DNA of 14,592 nt from an uncultured Collinsella sp. Its GTDB lineage: Bacteria > Actinomycetota > Coriobacteriia > Coriobacteriales > Coriobacteriaceae. The notes below the pieces were generated by a model. That model did no database searches, was not told where the DNA came from, and saw only the letters and a program-made list of their open reading frames with translations. The DNA lies in contig URBM01000034.1 of assembly GCA_900545995.1 (NCBI GenBank), positions 1-14,592 on the forward strand. Direction: 5' to 3'. Both the position numbers and the translations under genes were made by a program. This document shows, piece by piece, positions 1 through 6,557 of this stretch. Numbering within the stretch: position 1 is the first letter of the stretch; every line of letters starts with the position of its first letter.

Positions 1-46
1 TACACGAGCCTTATCGTCGGCAGCGTCAGATGTGTATAAGAGACAG
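1..46 (+). other. Untrimmed Illumina Nextera adapter (synthetic sequence)
   Basis: Bases 28-46 are the 19-base Tn5 mosaic end used in Nextera libraries, and bases 14-27 are the Read 1 adapter stem before it. Bases 6-13 (GAGCCTTA) match, from memory, the Nextera XT i5 index S521. Bases 1-5 (TACAC) fit the end of the P5 oligo. The order P5 end, index, adapter, mosaic end is exactly that of a library molecule, so this is contamination at a contig edge and not chromosome. An ATG at position 30 inside it gives a false MCIRDR N-terminus to the next reading frame. Confidence 0.98.
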
Positions 47-47
47 A

Positions 48-707
48 TCCAAGACCCTGCGTCACCTGCTCAATCGCGACGACAACCCGCTTCCGGCATC
101 GAGTATCTTCATCAACATTGCGCGCGCCGTCATCTGGATGATCGGCGGCAGCTTTATCCTCGACAACTGCTTTGGCATTAACGCAAACGCCCTCGTCGCC
201 GCTCTTGGCGTCGGCGGCATCGCCATCTCGTTGGGCTTTCAGGACACGCTCTCAAACCTCATCGGCGGCATGCAGGTGACCTTTATGGGCATCATCAAGC
301 CCGGCGACAATATCGAGGTCGGCGGCGTATCGGGCGTGGTCCAAGACATCACCTGGCGTCATACGACTATCGAGGATGCCTGCGGGCAGACCATCATTGT
401 CCCCAACTCAAATATCTCCAAGAACACGCTCGTGCATTTGATGCCCTTTGGGCGCGTGGCCGTCCCTGTCGCGGTGAAAGACCCCTCCAAATGGGCGTCG
501 CTCGATGCGCTAGCAGACGAGCTCGTCAGCGCCACCAAAACGGCCGTCTCGCCCATCTCGGGCTTTGACAAGGAGCCCTACGTGCTTTTTAGCGAGATTG
601 GCGACTTTGGCATCAAAGGCAAGATTATCTTTATCGTCAGCGACGACAGCACCACTTTCACGGCGGCCGACGCCTGCATCCGCGCCATCGCCCCCATCAT
701 CGCCTAA
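48..707 (+). CDS. MscS-family mechanosensitive ion channel, 5'-truncated
   Basis: This is the C-terminal part of a small-conductance mechanosensitive channel, an inner-membrane safety valve that opens under membrane tension during hypo-osmotic shock. The visible part contains a membrane segment (near IARAVIWMIGGSFIL) and the glycine/alanine-rich pore helix (ANALVAALGVGGIAISLGFQ). After these come the conserved DTLSNLIGG turn and the beta domain with KPGDNIEVGGVSGVV and VPNSNI, then a C-terminal alpha/beta portion ending at TAA 705-707. The start is missing: sequence before base 47 is adapter, so the apparent ATG at 30 is an artefact and the true N-terminal membrane helices lie off the contig. 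The family is clear. The exact subfamily cannot be judged without the N-terminus. Confidence 0.9.
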   Translation, partial: SKTLRHLLNRDDNPLPASSIFINIARAVIWMIGGSFILDNCFGINANALVAALGVGGIAISLGFQDTLSNLIGGMQVTFMGIIKPGDNIEVGGVSGVVQDITWRHTTIEDACGQTIIVPNSNISKNTLVHLMPFGRVAVPVAVKDPSKWASLDALADELVSATKTAVSPISGFDKEPYVLFSEIGDFGIKGKIIFIVSDDSTTFTAADACIRAIAPIIA

Positions 708-718
708 ACCGTCACACA

Positions 719-745
719 GGGGACAGGCACCTTTGTGGTGGTTTT
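719..745 (+). repeat. Partial copy of a dispersed palindromic repeat
   Basis: These 27 bases are identical, in inverted orientation, to 3582-3608 inside the perfect palindrome at 3579-3625. Only one arm and the spacer of that palindrome are present here, so this copy cannot form the same hairpin. It lies 11 bases after the stop codon of the MscS gene. It resembles a REP/BIME-type intergenic repeat, and I associate this motif with Collinsella genomes from memory. Confidence 0.8.
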
Positions 746-772
746 CATTCGTGGTACCATGGTTCATATAGT
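744..772 (+). promoter_or_regulatory. Candidate promoter of the BMP-like/phosphoesterase unit
   Basis: A -10-like TATAGT lies at 767-772, with a weak -35-like TTCATT at 744-749, 17 bases apart. Overlapping and following it at 770-785 is a near-perfect 16-base palindrome centred on GTTTAAAC, which could be an operator. The gene's Shine-Dalgarno site AAGGGAG (786-792) sits 7 bases before the ATG at 800. The -35 box is poor, so the promoter call is tentative. The ribosome site is clear. Confidence 0.35.
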
Positions 773-799
773 TGTTTAAACGACTAAGGGAGCAAAACT

Positions 800-2716
800 A
801 TGGAAGAGGCCTATCGTCAAGCACGCAAGCGCGGCGAGCAAGGACGTCGACACGCCATTAGTCAAAGCGAGCATCCGTACCTCACGGACCTCGATAGCTT
901 GGTTGCCCAGCTCCCCTTAGGTCAGCGAGAGAGCGTCGGCCTGAGGGACATTCCACTCGAAATGGTCGTCGGTACGGTTACCAAGGGCCGTCAGTCTGCC
1001 TTTTCATGCAACTTCATGCCCCTGTTGCCGTTTAACACCGAGTTCGCCCGCAAGTGGTCCAACCTCTACGACATCCAGGTAACCGAGGGCTATCGCGACC
1101 CCATCATCGTCACCGAGTTTATGCATCGGTTTTACGTCCAAGAGGGCAACAAGCGCGTCAGTGTCCTCAAATTCCTGGACGCCCCGACGGTTTCGGCCAA
1201 GGTCACCCGTCTCTACCCCGGCACATGGGATTCCGTCGAAAGCCGCCTGTACGGCGAGTTCTGCGCGTTTTGGCGCGTCTGTCCCCTATACGAGATCGAG
1301 TTCTCGCGTGAGGGAAGCTACGAAACACTCGCCAAGATGCTCGGTCAGAACCTTATCGAAAAATGGCCGCAGAAAAAGGTCGACTACCTGCGCCACACCT
1401 TCCTGCTCTTTAAGCGCGCCTACCTTCGCGCAGGCGGCGACCACCTGGACATTACGCCCGCCGACGCCATGCTCGTCTACCTCAATGTGTACAACCAGGA
1501 CCGCCTGCTGGATACGCCGACAGATATCGTCGTAAACCGCCTGTGCAAGATTTGGCGCGAGCTGGTCATTGCCGGCAAAAATGACGAGGACAAGGTCGAT
1601 CTTGTCGAAACACCGAGCGTCGATGAGGAAGAGTCGCCCGCCAAGTCCACCTCCGGCGTGCTCAACTTCTTTATGGGCAAGACCGTCTATTCGGCGGCCA
1701 ACCCCCTGCGCATCGCCTTTATCCATGAGTTCCCCTGTGCGACGTCGAGCTGGGACAGCCTGCACGACCAAGGGCGTCAGTATCTCGATGAGCACTTTGG
1801 CGGTATCGTGCGCACCGAGGCATTCGAGGACTGCCACGATCCGGACGTGTTCTACGCCGCCGTGGAAACGGCTGTCAAACATGGAGACAACGTCATCTTC
1901 TCGACCTCGCACCGCCTGATGGAATACACGCTCAGGGCAGCCGTTGAGTATCCCCAGGTGCGATTCCTCAACTGCTCTATCGGCCTTCCCCATCAAAGCG
2001 TCCGTTCGTACTTTGGCAAGATGTACGAAGCAAAGTTTCTGCTGGGCGCCCTTGCGGCCAGCATGGCGGACAACCATCGCATCGGTTACCACGCGTCGGT
2101 CTTCGCGTCGGGCGCACTCAGCGAGATCAACGCCTTTGCGATTGGGGCCTCGCTGCTCGACCCCCGTGCGCAAATTATCCTGACCTGGGGCGATGTGCCC
2201 GCCGGAGGCCTTGCCGAGACCATGTGCCGCGAAGGCGTGAGCGTCATGACCGGCGCCGACATGTCAAAGTCGCTTGAAGACCCCACGGCCTACGGACTTC
2301 ACCGCCTGGTCGATGGCAAGGTTACCGGCATTGCCATGCCGGTATGGAACTGGGGCCGATACTACGAGCTTATCGTGCGAAGTCTACTGCATGGCACCTG
2401 GGATGAGACCAGTGACGCCAGCCAGGTTCGCGCCGTCAACTACTGGTACGGCATGAGCTCGGGCGTTATCGATATTCGCTACGCTCCGGGCCTGCCCTAT
2501 CAGACGCGCAAGCTTGTTCAGCTCCTCCGCAATGGCATCGTCGAGGGCTCCATCAATCCATTTGGCGGCGAACTCCACAGCCAAGACGGCGTGGTGCAGA
2601 TCGAGGGCTTTCCCCCACTGCCGAGCACGCAAATCGTCGAGATGGACTGGCTGGCCGACAACGTGGTGGGCACCATTCCGCAGCTCGACGATGAGCCGAA
2701 AGTCCCTGCCCTATGA
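800..2716 (+). CDS. ParB-like segment fused to a BMP/PnrA-type ligand-binding domain, cytoplasmic
   Basis: This 638-residue protein has two parts. Residues 1 to about 280 include VYVQEGNKRVSVLK-like sequence (GNKRVSVLKFL at 116-126), which resembles the core of ParB/sulfiredoxin-type domains, followed by a helical stretch. An acidic, serine-rich linker (about 262-290) leads to residues 302-560, which look like the periplasmic-binding fold of the BMP/PnrA family, usually the lipoprotein that delivers nucleosides to an ABC importer. Here there is no signal peptide, no lipobox cysteine and no membrane segment, so the domain should act in the cytoplasm, probably as a small-molecule sensor. The ligand is unknown; a nucleoside is only a family-based guess. 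The stop overlaps the next gene by 4 bases (ATGA), so the two are translationally coupled. Domain assignment is by eye. The BMP half is the surer half. Confidence 0.7.
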   Translation: MEEAYRQARKRGEQGRRHAISQSEHPYLTDLDSLVAQLPLGQRESVGLRDIPLEMVVGTVTKGRQSAFSCNFMPLLPFNTEFARKWSNLYDIQVTEGYRDPIIVTEFMHRFYVQEGNKRVSVLKFLDAPTVSAKVTRLYPGTWDSVESRLYGEFCAFWRVCPLYEIEFSREGSYETLAKMLGQNLIEKWPQKKVDYLRHTFLLFKRAYLRAGGDHLDITPADAMLVYLNVYNQDRLLDTPTDIVVNRLCKIWRELVIAGKNDEDKVDLVETPSVDEEESPAKSTSGVLNFFMGKTVYSAANPLRIAFIHEFPCATSSWDSLHDQGRQYLDEHFGGIVRTEAFEDCHDPDVFYAAVETAVKHGDNVIFSTSHRLMEYTLRAAVEYPQVRFLNCSIGLPHQSVRSYFGKMYEAKFLLGALAASMADNHRIGYHASVFASGALSEINAFAIGASLLDPRAQIILTWGDVPAGGLAETMCREGVSVMTGADMSKSLEDPTAYGLHRLVDGKVTGIAMPVWNWGRYYELIVRSLLHGTWDETSDASQVRAVNYWYGMSSGVIDIRYAPGLPYQTRKLVQLLRNGIVEGSINPFGGELHSQDGVVQIEGFPPLPSTQIVEMDWLADNVVGTIPQLDDEPKVPAL

Positions 2717-3423
2717 AAATCCTTGCCATAGCCGATACCGAAGAACGATGCCTTTGGGAGTGCTTTCGCAAAGAACGCTTTGAGGGTGTCGACCTGATTT
2801 TGTCCGCCGGCGATCTGGACCCGGACTATCTTGAGTTTTTGGTCACGGTCATCAACAAACCGCTCATCTACGTGCGCGGCAATCACGATGACCGCTACGC
2901 ACGTCATGCACCGGGCGGCTGCATCTGTGTCGAAGACTCCGTGTACGTGTATCGCGGCGTTCGCATTGCGGGGCTTGGCGGCTCTATGCGCTACCGAGAT
3001 GGCACCAACATGTACACCGAGCGCGAGATGGCCAAGCGCGTGCGCAAGCTGTCACGCAAAGTGAAGATGGTCGGCGGCTGCGACATCCTGCTGACCCATG
3101 CGCCCGCCGCCGGCATGGGCGATCTGGACGATTTGCCACATCGGGGATTCGAATGCTTTAACACAGCGCTCGAATCCTGGAATCCCGACTACATGGTACA
3201 CGGGCATGTGCATCAGAGCTACGGTCCCGATTTTCAGCGCGAGCGGCAACACGCGTGCGGGACGACGATTATCAACGCCTGCGGCTATACGCAGTTTGAG
3301 CTCGACGAAGCGCGCTACCCCATCCGTGGCTGGCAGGCAGCCTGGCTCAACTCGCAAACCATGCGCCGCGAGCTCAAGCGCCACGAGGCAATCGAATCCT
3401 CAACCGCCAGAACACCCTGGTAA
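2713..3423 (+). CDS. Calcineurin-like metallophosphoesterase
   Basis: This 236-residue soluble enzyme of the calcineurin-like phosphoesterase superfamily should hydrolyse a phosphomono- or phosphodiester with a two-metal site. Visible metal-ligand motifs, in order, are D8, GDLD at 33-36, GNHDD at 56-60, TH at 128-129 and GHVH at 164-167. The first motif reads D-T-E rather than the usual D-x-H. I recall an acidic residue here in related Firmicutes and Coriobacteriia proteins (IADEE-type starts), so it may be typical of the subfamily rather than damage. The ATG overlaps the stop of the preceding BMP-like gene, which argues that the pair works together, perhaps with the sensor controlling the phosphoesterase or sharing its nucleotide-like substrate. 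The substrate cannot be read from the sequence. It is the last gene before a convergent intergenic region. Confidence 0.85.
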   Translation: MKILAIADTEERCLWECFRKERFEGVDLILSAGDLDPDYLEFLVTVINKPLIYVRGNHDDRYARHAPGGCICVEDSVYVYRGVRIAGLGGSMRYRDGTNMYTEREMAKRVRKLSRKVKMVGGCDILLTHAPAAGMGDLDDLPHRGFECFNTALESWNPDYMVHGHVHQSYGPDFQRERQHACGTTIINACGYTQFELDEARYPIRGWQAAWLNSQTMRRELKRHEAIESSTARTPW

Positions 3424-3446
3424 CCACTTTTAAGGCTTGACGCTGC

Positions 3447-3546
3447 GCCGGCCCCAAGCGCCCCATCTCGCCCCTCAAGCCGTCGCTCGCGTACCAAAGT
3501 ACGCGTCGCTCCTCTTTCGGGGCGACCTGGGGCACTTGGAACCGGC
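3447..3546. repeat. 100-base imperfect palindrome
   Basis: Arms 3447-3474 and 3519-3546 are complementary at 23 of 28 positions. At the exact centre a perfect 6-bp stem, GCGTAC (3489-3494) with GTACGC (3499-3504), closes a CAAA loop. Inner and outer arms share the same centre (between 3496 and 3497), so the whole element could fold as one long hairpin or cruciform. It lies between convergent genes and encodes nothing evident. It looks like a REP/BIME-like intergenic element. Confidence 0.75.
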
Positions 3547-3578
3547 TCGCTGCGATGCCATAACATTGACGCCAAAGT

Positions 3579-3625
3579 GCCAAAACCACCACAAAGGTGC
3601 CTGTCCCCTTTGTGGTGGTTTTGGC
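3579..3625. repeat. Perfect 19-bp-arm palindrome (REP-like)
   Basis: Left arm 3579-3597 (ending CCACCACAAAGG) and right arm 3607-3625 (starting CCTTTGTGGTGG) are exact reverse complements around a 9-base spacer, tgcctgtcc. The left arm plus spacer is repeated in inverted orientation at 719-745. It lies just beyond the rplA terminator, between convergent transcription units. Confidence 0.85.
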
Positions 3626-3635
3626 CCGAGATAGC

Positions 3636-3675
3636 AAGAAACCCGGTCCTGCACGAGGCAGAACCGGGTTTCTTT
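3636..3675 (-). terminator. Terminator of the rpmG-to-rplA unit, possibly bidirectional
   Basis: GAAACCCGGT (3638-3647) pairs with ACCGGGTTTC (3663-3672). One mismatch and an inner CTGC/GCAG stem follow, closing a 5-base loop. It lies 36 bases beyond the rplA stop. T-rich sequence follows the stem on both strands (TTTCTTT on plus, TTTCTT on minus), so it may also stop transcripts coming from the phosphoesterase gene. Confidence 0.85.
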
Positions 3676-3710
3676 AGCAATGCTTGCTTTGCTCAGGCAG
3701 TAACTAAAAG

Positions 3711-4418
3711 TTACTCAGCCAGGAAGTCGCGCTGGACAGCGGGATCGACCTTGACGCCAGGGCCCATGGTGGAAGACACGGAGATGGACTTGACGTACTT
3801 GCCCTTAGCGGAAGAGGGCTTGACGCGCAGAATCTCGGTGTACAGGGCAGCGTAGTTCTCGACGAGCTGCTGCTCAGAGAAGGACTTCTTGCCCAGGGGC
3901 ACGTGGCAGATGCCGTAGCGATCGGCGCGATACTCAACGCGGCCGGCCTTGAGCTCGGAGACCATCTTGGCGACGTCCATGGTCACGGTGCCGAGCTTGG
4001 GGTTCGGCATGAGGCCACGGGGACCAAGGATCTTACCGATGCGGCCAACCTTGGCCATCATGTTCGGCGTAGCGATAGCGGCGTCGAAGTTGATCTCGCC
4101 CTTCTGGATCTGGGCGACGAGCTCGTCGGAACCGATGATGTCGGCGCCGGCAGCCTCGGCCTCGCGAGCCTTCTCGCCCTCGGCGAAGACGGCAACACGA
4201 ACGGTCTTGCCGGTGCCGTGGGGCAGAGAGATGGAACCTCGGATGTTCTGGTCAGCCTTACGAGTATCGATGCCCAGACGGAAGTGGGCCTCGACGGTCT
4301 CGTCGAACTTGGCGGTGTCGAGCTCCTTGATGAGCTTGGCAGCCTGAAGGGGGGTGTAGAGCGTGGCGCGGTCGATCTTCTCGGCAGCGGCGTTATAGCT
4401 CTTACCATGCTTAGCCAT
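3711..4418 (-). CDS. rplA: 50S ribosomal protein L1
   Basis: L1 binds 23S rRNA to form the mobile L1 stalk, which helps release deacylated tRNA from the E site. In many bacteria it also represses translation of its own rplK-rplA mRNA. The 235-residue product has the family's usual length and signatures, including TVEAHFRLGIDTRKADQNIRG and GKILGPRGLMPNPKLGTV. Two in-frame ATGs lie 6 bases apart. AGGAGGT is 8 bases before the second (4418, MAKHGKSYN) but only 2 before the first (4424), so the second is chosen. It is the last gene of its unit, followed by a strong terminator. The rplJ-rplL genes that often follow are absent here. Confidence 0.98.
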   Translation of the reverse strand: MAKHGKSYNAAAEKIDRATLYTPLQAAKLIKELDTAKFDETVEAHFRLGIDTRKADQNIRGSISLPHGTGKTVRVAVFAEGEKAREAEAAGADIIGSDELVAQIQKGEINFDAAIATPNMMAKVGRIGKILGPRGLMPNPKLGTVTMDVAKMVSELKAGRVEYRADRYGICHVPLGKKSFSEQQLVENYAALYTEILRVKPSSAKGKYVKSISVSSTMGPGVKVDPAVQRDFLAE

Positions 4419-4491
4419 GTGCATTACCTCCTGTGGTTAAACGGGCTTATGCCCTCCCACATCGTATCGTGTGCCCTATTGCACACATATA

Positions 4492-4517
4492 ACGGGCGCT
4501 CCGGTCGGAGCACCCGT
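4492..4517 (-). other. Stable hairpin between rplK and rplA
   Basis: ACGGGCGCTCC (4492-4502) pairs with GGAGCACCCGT (4507-4517), giving an 11-bp stem with one wobble and a 4-base loop on the minus-strand transcript. No strong U-tract follows (TTATATG), so it is more likely an RNA-processing, stability or partial attenuation element than a full terminator. A smaller inverted repeat, GTGTGC/GCACAC (4469-4474 and 4481-4486), lies just downstream in the transcript. Confidence 0.6.
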
Positions 4518-4535
4518 CATTACCTAAAGAAATCG

Positions 4536-4964
4536 TTACTCAGCGATGGTGACGCCCATGGAACGGGCGGTACCGGCGATGATCTTCTTGGCGGCGTCAA
4601 TGTCGTTGGCATTGAGGTCCGGCATCTTGATCTCGGCGATCTTGGTGAGCTGCTCCTGGGAGAGCTGACCAACCTTGTCGGCCTGGGGCTTAGCGGAACC
4701 AGACTTGAGGTTCAGCTCCTTCTTGATGAGGTGAGCCGCCGGCGGGGTCTTGGTGATGAAGGAGAAGGACTTATCCTCGTAGACAGAGATCTCAACGGGG
4801 ATGATGTCGCCCTTCTTGTCCTGCGTCTCGGCGTTAAAGGCCTGGCAGAACTGCATGATGTTCACGCCAGCAGCGCCCAGGGCGGGGCCGACGGGAGGAG
4901 CGGGGTTAGCGGCACCAGCAGGAATCTGGAGCTTAATGACGTTGGCAACCTTCTTCTCAGCCAT
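4536..4964 (-). CDS. rplK: 50S ribosomal protein L11
   Basis: L11 is part of the GTPase-associated centre of the large subunit, binds 23S rRNA near the factor-binding site, and is needed for RelA-type stringent signalling in many bacteria. The 142-residue product has the usual length, with the N-terminal hallmark KLQIPAGAANPAPPVGPALG and a C-terminal rRNA-binding domain ending GTARSMGV. Two ATGs are in frame. The first (4970) directly abuts the purine-rich site AAAGGA, while the second (4964, MAEKKV) is spaced normally from it, so the second is chosen. About 120 untranslated bases separate it from nusG upstream, enough for an mRNA control site, though I could not identify one with confidence. 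Confidence 0.98.
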   Translation of the reverse strand: MAEKKVANVIKLQIPAGAANPAPPVGPALGAAGVNIMQFCQAFNAETQDKKGDIIPVEISVYEDKSFSFITKTPPAAHLIKKELNLKSGSAKPQADKVGQLSQEQLTKIAEIKMPDLNANDIDAAKKIIAGTARSMGVTIAE

Positions 4965-5084
4965 GGTCATTCCTTTCGAATCACGAGTGTGAAGTACTTG
5001 CTATATCGTAAGCACGCACGTGTTAGAAGCACTCCTGAGATGAGCAGTCACAGAAGAAGCACGCTCGCGCGAACGGACGAAAAC

Positions 5085-5621
5085 TTAAGCGATGACAGCG
5101 ACCTGGTTAAAGTCGAGCTCGACCGGCGTCTCGCGGCCAAAGATCATCAGCGTGACCTTAAGCTTGCCAGCCTCGGTGTTAACCTCGGAGACCTTGCCAT
5201 CAAAGTCGGTAAGCGGACCATCGGTGACACGGACGGACGTGCCGACCTGAATATCAACCGAGGTGCGCTTGGGCGAATCGCCCTTACCGGGACGACGAGT
5301 CATCTTGTTGTACTCGTCGCGGGAAAGCGGAGCGGGCTTGCCGTTGCCGCCCAGGAAACCGGTGACGCCAGGCGTGTTACGAACACACGTCCAAGCATCG
5401 TCATCCATCTCCATGCGGACCAGGACATAACCCGGGAAGATCTTGGAATCCTTGGTCTCACGCTTGCCACCCTCTTTAATCTCGGTGACACGCTCCATAG
5501 GAATCTCGATATCAAAGATACGGTCCTGCATGCCCATAGTCTCGATGCGATGCTCGAGATCGGACTTAACGCGGTTCTCGTATCCAGAGTAAGTGTGAAC
5601 GACGTACCAACGCTTAGACAT
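5085..5621 (-). CDS. nusG: Transcription termination/antitermination factor NusG
   Basis: NusG binds RNA polymerase, modulates elongation and pausing, aids Rho-dependent termination and links polymerase to the ribosome. The 178-residue product has an N-terminal NGN domain (RWYVVHTYSGYENRVKSDL near the start and FPGYVLVRMEMDDDAW in the middle). A C-terminal KOW domain follows (about 125-178, VRVTDGPLTDFDGKVSEV). Its ATG lies 3 bases after the secE stop, and the GAGGGG ribosome site sits in the last secE codons, so the pair is coupled. The length is standard. Confidence 0.98.
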   Translation of the reverse strand: MSKRWYVVHTYSGYENRVKSDLEHRIETMGMQDRIFDIEIPMERVTEIKEGGKRETKDSKIFPGYVLVRMEMDDDAWTCVRNTPGVTGFLGGNGKPAPLSRDEYNKMTRRPGKGDSPKRTSVDIQVGTSVRVTDGPLTDFDGKVSEVNTEAGKLKVTLMIFGRETPVELDFNQVAVIA

Positions 5622-5624
5622 GGT

Positions 5625-5963
5625 TTAGCCCCTCAATCCAGAGAACAGAGCAAGAGCCTCGCCAAAGCCAGCATCGAGCAGAGCGATGACGACGCCGACG
5701 ACGATCAGAGAAGCGCAAACGACGACCGAGTAGTTCACGAGCTCCTTCTTATCGGGCCACGTGACACGCTTCATCTCGGACTTGACCGAAGCGAAATACT
5801 TCTTGGTGCGGGCGAAGAAACCAGGCTTCTCGTTCTTCTTGGACTTCGCAGCCTTCTCGTTCTTCTTGGCAACGGCCTTCTTGGCCTCAACCTTGGAGTT
5901 GGCGGCAGCGTTGTTGGCAGGCGCCTGCTGCTGAGCCTTCTTCTTGTTCTTCTTGTTGGCCAT
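5625..5963 (-). CDS. secE: Preprotein translocase subunit SecE
   Basis: SecE is the small membrane subunit that clamps SecY in the SecYEG protein-export channel. The 112-residue product starts with about 48 residues of low-complexity Lys/Ala/Asn sequence. The conserved SecE core follows (SEMKRVTWPDKKEL at 62-75) and then a single membrane helix (about 77-97). This is the one-helix form common outside gamma-proteobacteria, with an unusually long basic N-terminal tail. GGAGGT sits 7 bases before the ATG. It is preceded by tRNA-Trp and a hairpin, and followed at 3 bases by nusG, the near-universal secE-nusG pairing. Confidence 0.96.
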   Translation of the reverse strand: MANKKNKKKAQQQAPANNAAANSKVEAKKAVAKKNEKAAKSKKNEKPGFFARTKKYFASVKSEMKRVTWPDKKELVNYSVVVCASLIVVGVVIALLDAGFGEALALFSGLRG

Positions 5964-6002
5964 TTGGGTTACCTCCGCGCAATGCGCTTATACATGAGTA
6001 AA

Positions 6003-6030
6003 CCGTAAGCCCCCAATTGGGAGCTTACGG
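6003..6030 (-). terminator. Terminator-like hairpin between tRNA-Trp and secE
   Basis: CCGTAAGC (6003-6010) pairs with GCTTACGG (6023-6030). A mismatch and an inner CCC/GGG stem follow, with an AATT loop. On the minus strand it is followed by TTTACTC, a weak U-tract. It may partly attenuate read-through into secE or mark the 3' boundary for tRNA-Trp processing. Full termination is doubtful because no clear separate secE promoter is visible. Confidence 0.55.
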
Positions 6031-6039
6031 AATAATGAC

Positions 6040-6115
6040 TGGCACGCCAGGAAGGACTCGAACCCTCAACACTCGGTTTTGGAGACCGATGCTCTACCAA
6101 TTGAACTACTGGCGT
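6040..6115 (-). tRNA. tRNA-Trp (anticodon CCA)
   Basis: The cloverleaf has acceptor arms ACGCCAG and CTGGCGT, discriminator G and an encoded CCA tail (6040-6042). The anticodon arm is CGGTCTCCAAAACCG with CCA in the loop, and the T arm carries GGTTCGAGTCC. It sits between rpmG and secE in the same transcription unit, a common arrangement in actinobacterial relatives. Confidence 0.97.
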
Positions 6116-6128
6116 ATGTGACTAGAGA

Positions 6129-6278
6129 CTAGCGAGTCTCTTTGTGCAGCGTGTGGTGACGGCACCAGGGGCAATACTTCTTGATCTCCATACGATCAGG
6201 CATGGTCGACTTGTTCTTGGTGGTCGTATAGTTGCGGCGCTTACACTCAGTGCACGCAAGAGTAACTAGAGTACGCAT
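6129..6278 (-). CDS. rpmG: 50S ribosomal protein L33
   Basis: This 49-residue gene encodes a small basic protein of the large subunit, bound near the E site. It starts MRTLVTLACTEC and ends CPWCRHHTLHKETR. The four cysteines C9, C12, C36 and C39 form two CxxC pairs, so this is the zinc-binding form rather than the zinc-independent paralogue. The NYTTTKNK segment is typical of L33. The ATG at 6278 has a short AGGA just upstream and GAAAGG farther away. It is the first gene after the promoter at 6324-6353 and is followed by tRNA-Trp after 13 bases. Confidence 0.96.
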   Translation of the reverse strand: MRTLVTLACTECKRRNYTTTKNKSTMPDRMEIKKYCPWCRHHTLHKETR

Positions 6279-6323
6279 GTATCCTGAACCTTTCATTTCC
6301 GCCCCGTACGGGCACGAGTTGAT

Positions 6324-6353
6324 ACTTTATCAGCTCTACGTAAGTGCTGTCAA
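6324..6353 (-). promoter_or_regulatory. Promoter of the rpmG-tRNA-Trp-secE-nusG-rplK-rplA unit
   Basis: On the minus strand, TTGACA (6353-6348) is a perfect -35 box, with TAAAGT (6329-6324) 18 bases on as the -10 box. The 18 bases GAGGTTTTCGTTGACAGC (6363-6346) are identical to those at the tRNA-Tyr/tuf promoter, which points to shared control of both units. Nothing else was recognised between this promoter and the tuf terminator at 6496. Confidence 0.8.
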
Positions 6354-6495
6354 CGAAAACCTCGAATCAATTGGTTCTCGGTGAACCCATTCATATTTGG
6401 AACACATCAATGGAGCCAACGAGATCTAATCGACGGTACACCCAGGACCATTATCGATCCTCTCGACACCAGCAACGGCTCAATATCCATTGCAG

Positions 6496-6530
6496 AAAAG
6501 AACCCGGCACCCATATAAGTGCCGGGTTCT
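6496..6530 (-). terminator. Rho-independent terminator of tuf
   Basis: An 11-bp perfect stem, GAACCCGGCAC (6500-6510) with GTGCCGGGTTC (6519-6529), has an 8-base loop and is followed on the minus strand by TTTTCTG. It lies 28 bases after the tuf stop and separates the tuf unit from the rpmG promoter. Confidence 0.93.
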
Positions 6531-6557
6531 CTAAGTCAGCTATATCAAAGAGCTAAT

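Noticed and set aside
30..47. ATG start and MCIRDR N-terminus for the MscS gene
   Set aside because: These bases are Nextera adapter, not chromosome.
1286..2173. 295-codon minus-strand frame within the BMP-like gene
   Set aside because: It lies wholly inside a better-supported gene with known-family sequence, and has no family resemblance of its own.
3903..6008. 701-codon plus-strand open frame across rplA, rplK, nusG and secE
   Set aside because: It is antisense to four certain genes and its translation resembles no protein. It is a by-product of biased codon use on the opposite strand.
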